DNA of 64,000 nucleotides from Acuticoccus sp963704595 (GTDB lineage Bacteria; Pseudomonadota; Alphaproteobacteria; Rhizobiales; Amorphaceae), in NCBI GenBank assembly GCA_963704595.1, contig OY969922.1, positions 682,001 through 746,000 on the forward strand. Reading direction: 5' to 3'. Positions 31,432 through 39,285 of the stretch are shown here, piece after piece. The stretch's first letter is position 1. Every line of letters starts with the position of its first letter. Below the pieces are notes generated by a model. The model made no database searches, was not told the DNA's origin, and saw nothing but the letters and a program-made list of their open reading frames with translations. A program made the translations under genes and the position numbers.

Positions 31432-31445
31432 TTGATCTACATAAG
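31432..31445 (+). promoter_or_regulatory. Partial FNR-like half-site upstream of the barrel gene
   Basis: TTGATCTACATAAG resembles the FNR/FnrL box TTGAT-N4-ATCAA with a perfect left half and an incomplete right half, in an AT-richer patch 25 bases before the TTG start at 31470. The right half mismatch makes this only a suggestion. Confidence 0.2.
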
Positions 31446-31469
31446 ATTGTGTAAACCGCGGGGGACGCG

Positions 31470-32306
31470 TTGCAAGTGCGGGCCGGCGTCGTCATCCTCA
31501 TTGCGTGCGTCCTCGGCGCTGCGCCTGCGCTCGGCGGGGCGTGGACGCTGGATCGCGGCAGGACGAGCACGTACGTCGCCTCCACCTTCACCTATGGCGA
31601 CCACGGGTTCGACGACGACGGCAAGTTGGTCAAAGTGCCGGAATACCAGAAGTTTCTCCTATCCGGCACGCTGGAGTACGGCGTCCGGCCATGGCTGACC
31701 GCCGTGCTCAAGGGCGAGCTCAGGGAAGAACGCGCGCTGGACGCGGTCTACACCACGCGCCTGCCGAGCCCTCTGTTCGACCCCACCGAAGTCACCGACG
31801 TGACGTTCTACGACCGCGCTGCGAGGAGCTACGGCGCGGCGGGGGCCGGCGCGCGGGTCCGCCTCCTGCAGGCCTCGCCCTGGGTCGTGTCGGGGGAAAT
31901 GCTGCTGGGGTCGGGCGGGCTCGACAGCGCCGGCCTCGGCGCCCCTTCCGACGGCCCGTATCTGGAGACGCGGGCGCTCGTCGGCGCGAGCCGCACCATC
32001 CTGGGCCGCAGCGCGTACGCCGACATTGCGCTCGGCTACCGCCACCGCTTCAGGGAGGACGATAGCGACGAGGTCCTCTTCGACGTCACGCTCGGCACAC
32101 AGGTGCTGCCGCGCTGGATGGCGCTGGCGCAGACCTTCACCACCGTCGAGGTCGATGGCGACACATACTTCACCAAGGCATCGGGGAGCGTGGTCTACAC
32201 GTTCAACGAACGCCTCAGCATCCAGGCCGGGGTGCTGGGCACCGTCCACGGCCGCAACGCGGTGCAGGAGCTGGGCGGCACGCTCAGCTTCTGGTGGGAG
32301 TTCTGA
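31470..32306 (+). CDS. Predicted outer-membrane beta-barrel protein, function unknown
   Basis: A 278-residue protein with a signal peptide (RAGVVILIACVLGAAPALGG). The remainder alternates hydrophobic and polar residues in short strands (RTSTYVASTFTYGD, GTLEYGVRPWLTAVLKGEL, YADIALGYRHRF, KASGSVVYTFNERL) and ends in phenylalanine after an aromatic run (LSFWWEF), which is the outer-membrane assembly signal pattern. I do not recognise a named family. Translation begins at TTG 31470 or at a GTG two codons later. It is followed by the formylglycine-generating-enzyme gene on the same strand, 64 bp on. Confidence 0.65.
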   Translation: MQVRAGVVILIACVLGAAPALGGAWTLDRGRTSTYVASTFTYGDHGFDDDGKLVKVPEYQKFLLSGTLEYGVRPWLTAVLKGELREERALDAVYTTRLPSPLFDPTEVTDVTFYDRAARSYGAAGAGARVRLLQASPWVVSGEMLLGSGGLDSAGLGAPSDGPYLETRALVGASRTILGRSAYADIALGYRHRFREDDSDEVLFDVTLGTQVLPRWMALAQTFTTVEVDGDTYFTKASGSVVYTFNERLSIQAGVLGTVHGRNAVQELGGTLSFWWEF

Positions 32307-32370
32307 AGCGTTTCCGCGGCGGCGGCTGGCGGCTAGGGTGGCGGGGCACGTCACCAGAGGCCCTGCCTGA

Positions 32371-33243
32371 ATGCCCGATCTCGTCACCATTCCCGCCGGA
32401 CGCTTCGTGATGGGGTCCGACAGGTTCTATGCCGAGGAGCGGCCCGCGCGCGAGGTGAGCGTCGCGGCGTTCCGGTTGATGCGCGCGCCGGTGACCAACG
32501 CCGAGTTCGCGTCCTTCGTCGCGGCGACGGGGCACGTCACCACCGCCGAGGCGGGGATCGACCCGGCGCAGGACCCGGGCTTTCCGCCGGAATACTATGC
32601 CCCGGCGTCGCTCGTCTTCACGCCGACGGACGGGCCAGTGCCGCTCGACGATCCGCGCCATTGGTGGCGGCTGGCGCAAGGCGCGCGGTGGGATGCGCCG
32701 GAGGGGCCGGGGAGTTCGCTGGAAGGGCGGATGGATCACCCGGTCGCGCACGTCTCCTTCGCCGATGCGGAGGCCTACTGCCGCTGGGCCGGGCTCAGGC
32801 TTCCGACCGAGGTGGAGTGGGAATGGGCGGCGGGAGGCGGTCCGTCCACCACCTACCCGTGGGGCGATGCGCTGGCGCCGGAGGGCGGGACGCCGGCCAA
32901 CATCTGGATCGGCGACTTTCCGTGGCGCAACCTCCGCCACGGGGCCGGGCCGTTCTCGACACCGGTCGGCTTCTATCCGGCCAACGGCTTCGGCCTCGTC
33001 GACATGATCGGCAACGTGTGGGAGTGGACCGCCTCGCCGTTTGACCGCAGCGCGGCCACGGCGCCGTGCTGCATTCCGGCGGGCGGGGCGAAGCCCTCGG
33101 CAGCCAAGATGCTGGCGGCCAAGGGCGGCTCGTTCCTCTGCGCGGAGAGTTATTGCCGCCGCTACCGGCCGCAGGCGCGCACGCCGCAGGAGTTCACCGC
33201 GACGGCCGCCAACCTCGGCTTCCGCTGCGCCGCCGACGGCTGA
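32371..33243 (+). CDS. Formylglycine-generating enzyme (sulfatase-activating)
   Basis: A 290-residue FGE/SUMF1-family protein. True FGEs oxidise a cysteine in sulfatases to formylglycine using two cysteines and copper. Here the active pair is kept: GGSFLCAESYCRRYRPQA, with Cys257 and Cys262, and the C-terminal ASNLGFRCA-like AANLGFRCA. Other family segments: IPAGRFVMGSDRFY, EERPAREVSVAAF, HPVAHVSFADAEAYCRWAG, LRLPTEVEWEWAAGG and IGNVWEWT. Many family members lack these cysteines and are not FGEs, so their presence is informative. No sulfatase is encoded in this window; the client must lie elsewhere. Its stop is three bases from the convergent aldo/keto reductase stop. Confidence 0.92.
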   Translation: MPDLVTIPAGRFVMGSDRFYAEERPAREVSVAAFRLMRAPVTNAEFASFVAATGHVTTAEAGIDPAQDPGFPPEYYAPASLVFTPTDGPVPLDDPRHWWRLAQGARWDAPEGPGSSLEGRMDHPVAHVSFADAEAYCRWAGLRLPTEVEWEWAAGGGPSTTYPWGDALAPEGGTPANIWIGDFPWRNLRHGAGPFSTPVGFYPANGFGLVDMIGNVWEWTASPFDRSAATAPCCIPAGGAKPSAAKMLAAKGGSFLCAESYCRRYRPQARTPQEFTATAANLGFRCAADG

Positions 33244-33246
33244 GCC

Positions 33247-34242
33247 TCAGCAGTAGCGCTCGATCCCGACGTTCTGCGCTTCCGAATAGCGGTCGCCATA
33301 GGCAAAGCCGACTGGCAGGAGCCGTGCGATCTCGGTCAGCTCCGCGTCGCTGAAGGCGATTTCGCGCGCGGCTGCGAACTCCCTGAGGTGGGCGGCGGTG
33401 CGGGTGCCGGGGATGGGGAGGACGTGGTCGCCCTGGTGGAGCGTCCAGGCGAGGGCGGCTGCGGCCGGCGACCAGCCATGGTCCCGGCAGAACGCCTTGA
33501 AGGTGTCGATCCGCGCGGCGTTGTGGGCAAAGTTGGGCGGCAGGAAGCGCGGGTTTTTCAGACGGAAATCGCTCTCGCCGAACGTCGCGGGATCGGGCGT
33601 CTGGACGCCGAACATGCCGCGGGCGAGCGGCGAGAAGGCGACGAAGGTGATGCCGAGTTCGGCGCACGTCTGCAGGAGGCCGAGCTCGGGCTGGCGCGTC
33701 CACAGCGAGTACTCGTTCTGCACCGCGGCGACCGGGTGGACGGCATGGGCGCGGCGGACCGTGGCGGGCGCGACCTCGGACAGCCCGTAGGCGCCGATCT
33801 TTCCCTCCTCGATGAAGCGGCTCATCGTTTCGGCCACTTCCTCGATCGGGCGGGCCTGCTCGCGGCGGTGGACGTAGTAAAGGTCGACATGGTCGACGCC
33901 GAGGCGCTTCAGCGAGCCCTCGAGCGAGGTGCGCAGCGTTTCGGCTGCGTTGTCGAAATGGCGCTCGGGCTTCATGTAGATGCCGCCCTTGGTGGCGAGG
34001 GAGACCTTCGCCCCGCTTTGCGCCAGGAACTTGCCCACCACTTCCTCGGACCGGCCGGCGCCGTAGCGCTCGGCGGTGTCGAAGTGGTCTATCCCGGCGT
34101 CGATCGCCGCCGCCATGCAGTCGAGGCTTTCGGCTTCGGTGGTGGGGCCGTAGAAGCCGCCGAAACTCATGCAGCCGAGCCCGACGGCGCCGACCTTGCG
34201 GCCGTGGATGGTGCGGTGCGTGTTCGGCTGGGCGTCAGGCAT
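33247..34242 (-). CDS. Aldo/keto reductase
   Basis: A 331-residue NADPH-dependent aldo/keto reductase with the catalytic tetrad in place: Asp and Tyr in DHFDTAERYGAGRSEE (about residues 55-70), Lys in VSLATKGG and His in LYYVHRREQARPIEE. QNEYSLWTRQPE and the C-terminal PIPGTRTAAHLREFAAA cofactor loop follow. The start at 34242 gives MPDAQPNTHRTIHGRKVGAVG. It resembles the general AKR groups acting on sugars and aldehydes; the substrate is unknown and no operon partner is obvious. Confidence 0.88.
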   Translation of the reverse strand: MPDAQPNTHRTIHGRKVGAVGLGCMSFGGFYGPTTEAESLDCMAAAIDAGIDHFDTAERYGAGRSEEVVGKFLAQSGAKVSLATKGGIYMKPERHFDNAAETLRTSLEGSLKRLGVDHVDLYYVHRREQARPIEEVAETMSRFIEEGKIGAYGLSEVAPATVRRAHAVHPVAAVQNEYSLWTRQPELGLLQTCAELGITFVAFSPLARGMFGVQTPDPATFGESDFRLKNPRFLPPNFAHNAARIDTFKAFCRDHGWSPAAAALAWTLHQGDHVLPIPGTRTAAHLREFAAAREIAFSDAELTEIARLLPVGFAYGDRYSEAQNVGIERYC

Positions 34243-34347
34243 GGGGCGTGTCCTCGGTTGGGGTTGCGCCCTTCGGGTCAGGGCATCTGGCGCAGCCTTA
34301 AAGCCGTTGGATGCGGCTGGCCACGCCAAATGCCCCCGGTGCTCGGC

Positions 34348-34851
34348 CTAGAAGCCGAAGAACAGGCCGATGATCTGGCCGAGTAGGCTCGTCGATCCGG
34401 CTTCGGTCGTGCCAGCCGGCTCTGCGGTGCCGCCGGTCGCCTCCGCGGTTTCCGTGGCGGCGGCTTCACCTGCTTCCGCGAGCGGATCCGTCAACGAGCC
34501 GGCCGTTTCCACGGCACCGGACGCGAGCGCGCTGGCGTTCGCCTCGAGGGCTGCCGACGAGGTTTCGGCGTATGCCGCGGTAGCGCTCGTGATGGCGTTG
34601 GCCTTCGACAGGCCGTTGTCGACCGCGTTGATCGCGCCGTTGCCGAGCGCCGACAGCTTGTCGGTCAGGCCGGACAGAAAGCCCGTATCCACCGCGGGCT
34701 GAAGGCTCTGGACCTTCGCCATGATGGAACTCGCACCGGTTGCATAGTAGAGGCCGAGATTGAGGTTCGGCTTCTCGCCGTTTTAGGCACGGTCGAAACT
34801 CAGGATCTTGACCGCGTTCTCGCTTCTGATCGTTTCGACTTGAAAACTCAT
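34348..34851 (-). CDS. Small Ala/Thr/Glu-rich protein with an in-frame TAA at codon 23
   Basis: From ATG 34851, which has an ideal AAGGAG seven bases upstream, the frame reads MSFQVETIRSENAVKILSFD, then RA, then TAA (34783-34785), then continues in the same frame (NGEKPNLNLGLYYATGASSI) into an open 124-codon frame beginning MAKVQSLQ at 34722. The internal ATG has no ribosome site. The downstream part is low-complexity, acidic and Ala/Gly/Thr-rich, ending SLLGQIIGLFFGF. I recognise no family. Possible readings are a sequence error at the stop, a nonsense mutation, read-through, or a 22-residue peptide upstream of a second gene. It lies downstream of the sensor-kinase gene on the same strand. 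Confidence 0.45.
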
Positions 34852-35202
34852 GATCAGGCTCCTTGCCAATGATGCATCCGGTTGCCTGATCCGCGGCGAA
34901 TTCATCGCTTGAGATATGTAGCAGCCGTTACCTTGTCAGCTCATCAGGAAATGCAGCGAGAGGTTGAATTGTTCAGTGCAAAAAAGTACGAGGCGTTATG
35001 CGCAAAGCTGCCGAATATTATGCCTATACGGCCTAACCCGAAGTATATTCAGCGTACAGCATCAGTCATTTCAGATGATCCTGTAATCTCGTACCGAATG
35101 GCGGGGTGATGCGGGCCGCCAATGTGCTCGCGGGACGGCGCTGGCGCTGCGCCGGTCCGGCGAAGGCCAGGCGCCTGATCGCGCGAGGCGGGACGAGCGG
35201 GG
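34852..35202. other. AT-richer intergenic region downstream of the sensor-kinase gene
   Basis: This 351-bp stretch is visibly lower in GC than its surroundings, especially 34900-35100. It probably contains the promoter of the small gene at 34851. On the reverse strand CTGACA followed about 17 bases later by TATCTC is a weak candidate. A short palindromic CGCCGG-T-CCGGCG near 35152-35164 could end the operon above it. A 75-codon plus-strand frame here has no ribosome site or family match. Confidence 0.35.
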
Positions 35203-38200
35203 CTATTCCGCCGCTTCCCGGCCCAGGAAGGCGTCGATCCGTTCGACCGTCAGCGCGAAGGCGCGCTTCATGTCCTTGTAGAGCGCGCTCATCACGGCCT
35301 GCTGGTCCGCGTCGTTCTGCTTGGCGGCCGCTTCCAGCTTCTCGGCAAGTTGAGCGAGCGCCTCTGCGCCGATGATGCGGCTCGAGCTCTTGATGGTGTG
35401 CGCCGGGAGGACTGCGTCGGCCGGTTGCCCGGTGGCGAGCGCGGTCTGGATCTGGTTGAGGTAGTCGTCCGTGTCGGCGCGGTAGAAATCGAGGAGCATG
35501 TTGAAGTTGCTCATCGCGTTGCGGGTGGTCTCGAAGACTGACTTGTCGATGAGTTCGGCATCCGTGTTCACCAGCGCCTTGGCGGCGCGCGTCTGGTCGG
35601 TGGCATCGTTTGCTGCCGTCATGGGCGGGGTCCTGTTGCTGAAGGTTCCAGGGAGTGTTGGCGAAACGGCGCCGGGCTGACCGGGTCCGCTCCGTTCGCC
35701 AGCGCCGTCCTGCGGGGGCGCTGGCAGTCCGGCGGTCGGGTCCGCCCCGGCCGGCGCCGGCAGTCCCGGCGGCTCGTGCGCCGTCGCCGTGGCGCTCGCC
35801 CCGGCGGGTCGACCGGCTTCTGCACGGACCGGGTGCGGAAGCCGAGGTGGGGCCGGCGGCTGTGGGCGGGCCTGGCGCAGGGGCATCCCGCGGAATGCGT
35901 CGCGCAGCACCGTGTTCAGCGCACTGACCTGGATCGGCTTGGTGATGAAGTCGTCCATGCCGGCTTCGAGGCAGCGTTCCCGGTCGCCCTTCAGTGCATT
36001 GGCGGTGACGGCGATGATCAGCGTCGGATCCATCGACCCTTCGGCGATCATCTCGCGGATCTTGCCGGTCGCCTCGTAGCCGTCCATCACCGGCATCTGG
36101 CAGTCCATGAACACGACGTCGAACTTCGTGCTCTTCACCGCCTCGATCGCCTTGACGCCATTGTTGGCGGTCGCCACCGCGAAGCCGAGCTGCGACAGGA
36201 TCTCCGAGCCGAACATCAGGTTGACGTTGTTGTCGTCGACGAGAAGCGCGCGCAGGCCGTCGAAGTTCACGCTGTCCTCGCTGCCGTCGGCATCACCCGA
36301 GTCCGGCGTTTCGGCAAAGTCGCCGTTCGAGCCGAGGAGGCGCTGGAGCGTGTTGACGATCCGGCGGTTGTCGAACGGCTTGACGATCGCAAGGTCGAAC
36401 GTGTCGTAACCCTTGCTCGTCAGCTGGCAGCCGAGGACGACGCAGGGGACGTTCGCGGTCGAAGGGGCGTCCTTCAGCATCTGCCTCACCAGCATCACCT
36501 GCCCGATGTGGCGCGCCTCGTCGATCAGGATGACGTCGAACGGGTGCCGCTCATGGTCCTTCTGCGCGCGCTCGACGTCATCGAGGCTGGTGTCGTAGAA
36601 AGCGACCGTCGCACCGTGTGCGAGGACCGCGCGCTCCAGCGCGAACCGCAGCCGCGTCGACAGCGAGAACAGCCCGATGTGAAGCTGCGCGGACCGGGCC
36701 TGCTCGGGCATCGCGTAAGTCTGCATCGACAGCGCGAACGAGAAGGTCGAGCCGACGCCGAGCTCGCTCTTCACGCCGATGGTCCCGCCCATGATCTCGC
36801 AGATCTCCTTGCAGATCGCGAGCCCGAGGCCGGTCCCGCCATAGACGCGCGTGGTCTTGTTCTCCGCCTGGGTGAAACGCGAGAACAGCTTGACGATGTT
36901 CTGGTCCGAAATGCCGACGCCGCTGTCGGTCACCGCGAAGCCGACGATCGCGCGCTCCTTTGCCGGATCGTAGGTCTGCAGGTTCACCGAAAGGACGATC
37001 TCGCCCTTCTCGGTGAACTTGATGGCGTTGGAGAGGAGGTTGCTGAGCACCTGCCTCAGCCGGACGGGGTCGATGCTGGCTTCGATCGGCAAGCGCGGAT
37101 CGAGATCGAGGATGAGCTCGAGGCGCTTCTCGTGCGCGTTGGATGCGAAGAAGCTCGCCACCTCCGTGACGAGCCGCGGCAGGTCGGTGCGGACCATGTC
37201 GATGGCGAGCTGGCCCGACTCCAGCTTCGAGATGTCGAGGATGTCGTTGAGGATGGCGAGCAGGGTGCCGCCGGACGCCTTGATCTGCTCGACGTACCGC
37301 CGCTGGTCGCTGGTTATCTCGGAGCGGCCGAGGAGCTCGGCCATTCCGAGGACGCCGTTCAGCGGTGTCCTGATCTCGTGGCTCATGTTGGCGAGGAAGA
37401 GCGACTTGGCCTCGTTGGCCTTCGTCGCGGCGGTGAGGGCTTGCTGCAGCTTACTGGCCGAAATCCGCTGCATCCGGCGGAAAGCAAGCGCCATGAAAAA
37501 GCTCGCCGCGCCGAGCGCCGCGAGCCCGAAAAGCATGACGAACAGCGATGCGAGGGGTTCCGAGCGGGACAGCAGCGTGACGTGAATGTTGGTCCCACGC
37601 CCGAACGTGACCGAGAAGGTGAGCGTCTCCGGCGTGTAGAACGCGTCCATCCAGTGCGCCTCGACCGGATAGTCGATCCGGTGGGAGAAGCCGGGGCTTT
37701 CGAAGCGGACGGATTCCACAGTGCTGAACTCGAGCGATTTCGCGGCTGTAGCGATGAGACCGTCCATGTCGATGGCGGCATAGACCACCACGCGGCCCTC
37801 TGATCCGGAGGCGACCGGCATCGACTGCGACATCACGACCGAATAGTTGAGAAGGTCCGGCAGGAGCGAGGTGAACGGGTTCTTGGTGATCGTGAAGACG
37901 ATCCCGGGGTCCTTCTGGTAGCGCTGCAGAAGCTGCCTGAATTCGGTCGTGTCCATCCGCGAGAACACGACCGGGCTGCCGTAGAACGAGACGACGCGCG
38001 CCGGGTCGTTGAGGTCGAAGTAGCCGAGCGCGGTCATGTGCGGAGATTTCAGGTTCGTTTCGCGTAGCTTGCGCGCGATCTCCGTGCCCATGCCGGCAGC
38101 GATGAAGCCTGCAGTGTCCTTGATGCGCAGCCCGAGCGTGCTGCGCTGCGCCATCATCGAGCGCTCGAAGTTGGCGGCCTCCTGCTGGAACATCCGCTGG

Positions 38201-38325
38201 TGGGCGTCGTAGCGCGAGGAGACGTACCAGATCATCATCGTCGCCATCAGGGCGAAGATGATCCCCATCGGGACGAAGCGGCGGAACAGTTCCGTCCGCA
38301 GGCGCGGTCTGCTGATCGCATCCAT
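35203..38325 (-). CDS. Hybrid sensor histidine kinase with receiver and HPt domains
   Basis: A 1040-residue membrane kinase. Membrane spans at about residues 17-35 and 260-282 enclose a ~225-residue periplasmic sensor region. The dimerisation/phospho-acceptor motif is NMSHEIRTPLNG (His316). The ATPase boxes are LSNLLSNAIKFT, VTDSGVGIS and GGTGLGLAICKEI. A first, degenerate receiver-like domain (around DVILIDEARH) is followed by a canonical receiver with LLVDDNNVN and phospho-Asp in VVFMDCQMPVMDGYEATG. After a Pro/Ala linker comes an HPt domain with AHTIKSSSRIIGAEAL. It is the last gene of the secretion operon, six bases after the preceding stop, so it likely senses a signal tied to that system. 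The sensory ligand is unknown. Confidence 0.92.
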   Translation of the reverse strand: MDAISRPRLRTELFRRFVPMGIIFALMATMMIWYVSSRYDAHQRMFQQEAANFERSMMAQRSTLGLRIKDTAGFIAAGMGTEIARKLRETNLKSPHMTALGYFDLNDPARVVSFYGSPVVFSRMDTTEFRQLLQRYQKDPGIVFTITKNPFTSLLPDLLNYSVVMSQSMPVASGSEGRVVVYAAIDMDGLIATAAKSLEFSTVESVRFESPGFSHRIDYPVEAHWMDAFYTPETLTFSVTFGRGTNIHVTLLSRSEPLASLFVMLFGLAALGAASFFMALAFRRMQRISASKLQQALTAATKANEAKSLFLANMSHEIRTPLNGVLGMAELLGRSEITSDQRRYVEQIKASGGTLLAILNDILDISKLESGQLAIDMVRTDLPRLVTEVASFFASNAHEKRLELILDLDPRLPIEASIDPVRLRQVLSNLLSNAIKFTEKGEIVLSVNLQTYDPAKERAIVGFAVTDSGVGISDQNIVKLFSRFTQAENKTTRVYGGTGLGLAICKEICEIMGGTIGVKSELGVGSTFSFALSMQTYAMPEQARSAQLHIGLFSLSTRLRFALERAVLAHGATVAFYDTSLDDVERAQKDHERHPFDVILIDEARHIGQVMLVRQMLKDAPSTANVPCVVLGCQLTSKGYDTFDLAIVKPFDNRRIVNTLQRLLGSNGDFAETPDSGDADGSEDSVNFDGLRALLVDDNNVNLMFGSEILSQLGFAVATANNGVKAIEAVKSTKFDVVFMDCQMPVMDGYEATGKIREMIAEGSMDPTLIIAVTANALKGDRERCLEAGMDDFITKPIQVSALNTVLRDAFRGMPLRQARPQPPAPPRLPHPVRAEAGRPAGASATATAHEPPGLPAPAGADPTAGLPAPPQDGAGERSGPGQPGAVSPTLPGTFSNRTPPMTAANDATDQTRAAKALVNTDAELIDKSVFETTRNAMSNFNMLLDFYRADTDDYLNQIQTALATGQPADAVLPAHTIKSSSRIIGAEALAQLAEKLEAAAKQNDADQQAVMSALYKDMKRAFALTVERIDAFLGREAAE

Positions 38326-38331
38326 CGGCGG

Positions 38332-39282
38332 CTACCAGGCGATGCGCGGGGCCGGCGCGACCAGCGCGACGGCCTGGTTGCCGGTCTCGTTGTAGACCAG
38401 CTTGTCGAAAACCCCGTTCACGGCGCGGGAGATGCCGCGGCCGCACGGGGCGGTGGAGCGGCTCGGGTCGGTGCGGATGAACCTCTTCCAGTCGAAACCC
38501 GGGCCGTCGTCCTTGACGATGACGTGGATGCCCTTGTCGCTGCGCATGGAGGTGACCTCCACCGAGCCCGAGGCATATTGCGGATCGGCGGCGCGTTCGG
38601 CGAGGGCTGCCCGCCACGTTCCGTCGGCGAGATGGCGTGCCTTGGCCTCGTAGCCGAAGCGAAGGACCCCGTGCTCCACCGCGTTCTGGACGAGCTCGTA
38701 GATGCCCTGGAGCGCGCGGTCGGGATTGTCCTGCATGCTGGCGAGCAGGCTCACCACGGGGTCGACCTCGTGCGGCAGGCGCAGCCGGAACTTCACCACT
38801 TCGAGGTTTGCGAACGCGGCCTGGTGGTTGGAAAGGTCGGCGCGCAGCTTGTTCTGGCGCTTCACGTCCTCCATCGCGGAGCGGAGAACGGAGGCGACAA
38901 GCGTCTCCTCCGGCGGCTTGGTGAGATAGTAGAACGCGCCGGCCTCGATGCCTTCGCTGATGTCCGACGCATCGGTCGCGCCGGTGAGCATGACGACGGG
39001 AATGTGCTTGGTGGCGGCCTCGCGCTTGAGGCGGCGGGTGAGGCCGAGCCCGTCGAGCAGCGGCATCATCCGGTCGGTGACGACGATGTCGACAGCGGCC
39101 GGGTCGCTGCGCAGCTTGGCGTAGGCGTCGGCGCCGTTGACCGCCGTCACCACGTTGTAACCGAGCGGCGCGATGCGCGATTCCAGCATCAGTAGCGAGC
39201 TGCGGTCGTCGTCGACGAGGAGGACGGTCGGATTGGCGGCAGCTGCCGGGACGTCCTCGATCTTCTGCGCTGGTGTCGCCAT
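38332..39282 (-). CDS. Receiver domain fused to a histidine-kinase-type ATPase domain
   Basis: A 316-residue cytoplasmic protein. Residues about 18-135 form a receiver: LLVDDDRSSLLMLES, phospho-Asp70 in IVVTDRMMPLLDG, and the switch lysine in YYLTKPPEET. Residues about 180-310 form a GHKL ATPase with N-box YELVQNAVEHGV and IVKDDGPGFDWKRF, but there is no HisKA histidine box. This layout resembles anti-sigma-factor kinases of the RsbW type controlled by phosphorylation, or a regulator acting on a partner. It sits between the HlyD gene (three-base gap) and the hybrid kinase (six-base gap), which suggests it receives phosphate from that kinase. Target protein unknown. Confidence 0.85.
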   Translation of the reverse strand: MATPAQKIEDVPAAAANPTVLLVDDDRSSLLMLESRIAPLGYNVVTAVNGADAYAKLRSDPAAVDIVVTDRMMPLLDGLGLTRRLKREAATKHIPVVMLTGATDASDISEGIEAGAFYYLTKPPEETLVASVLRSAMEDVKRQNKLRADLSNHQAAFANLEVVKFRLRLPHEVDPVVSLLASMQDNPDRALQGIYELVQNAVEHGVLRFGYEAKARHLADGTWRAALAERAADPQYASGSVEVTSMRSDKGIHVIVKDDGPGFDWKRFIRTDPSRSTAPCGRGISRAVNGVFDKLVYNETGNQAVALVAPAPRIAW

Positions 39283-39285
39283 GGT

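Noticed and set aside
34882..35109. A 75-codon plus-strand frame in the AT-richer gap.
   Set aside because: No ribosome site and no recognisable family; base composition there fits a promoter region.
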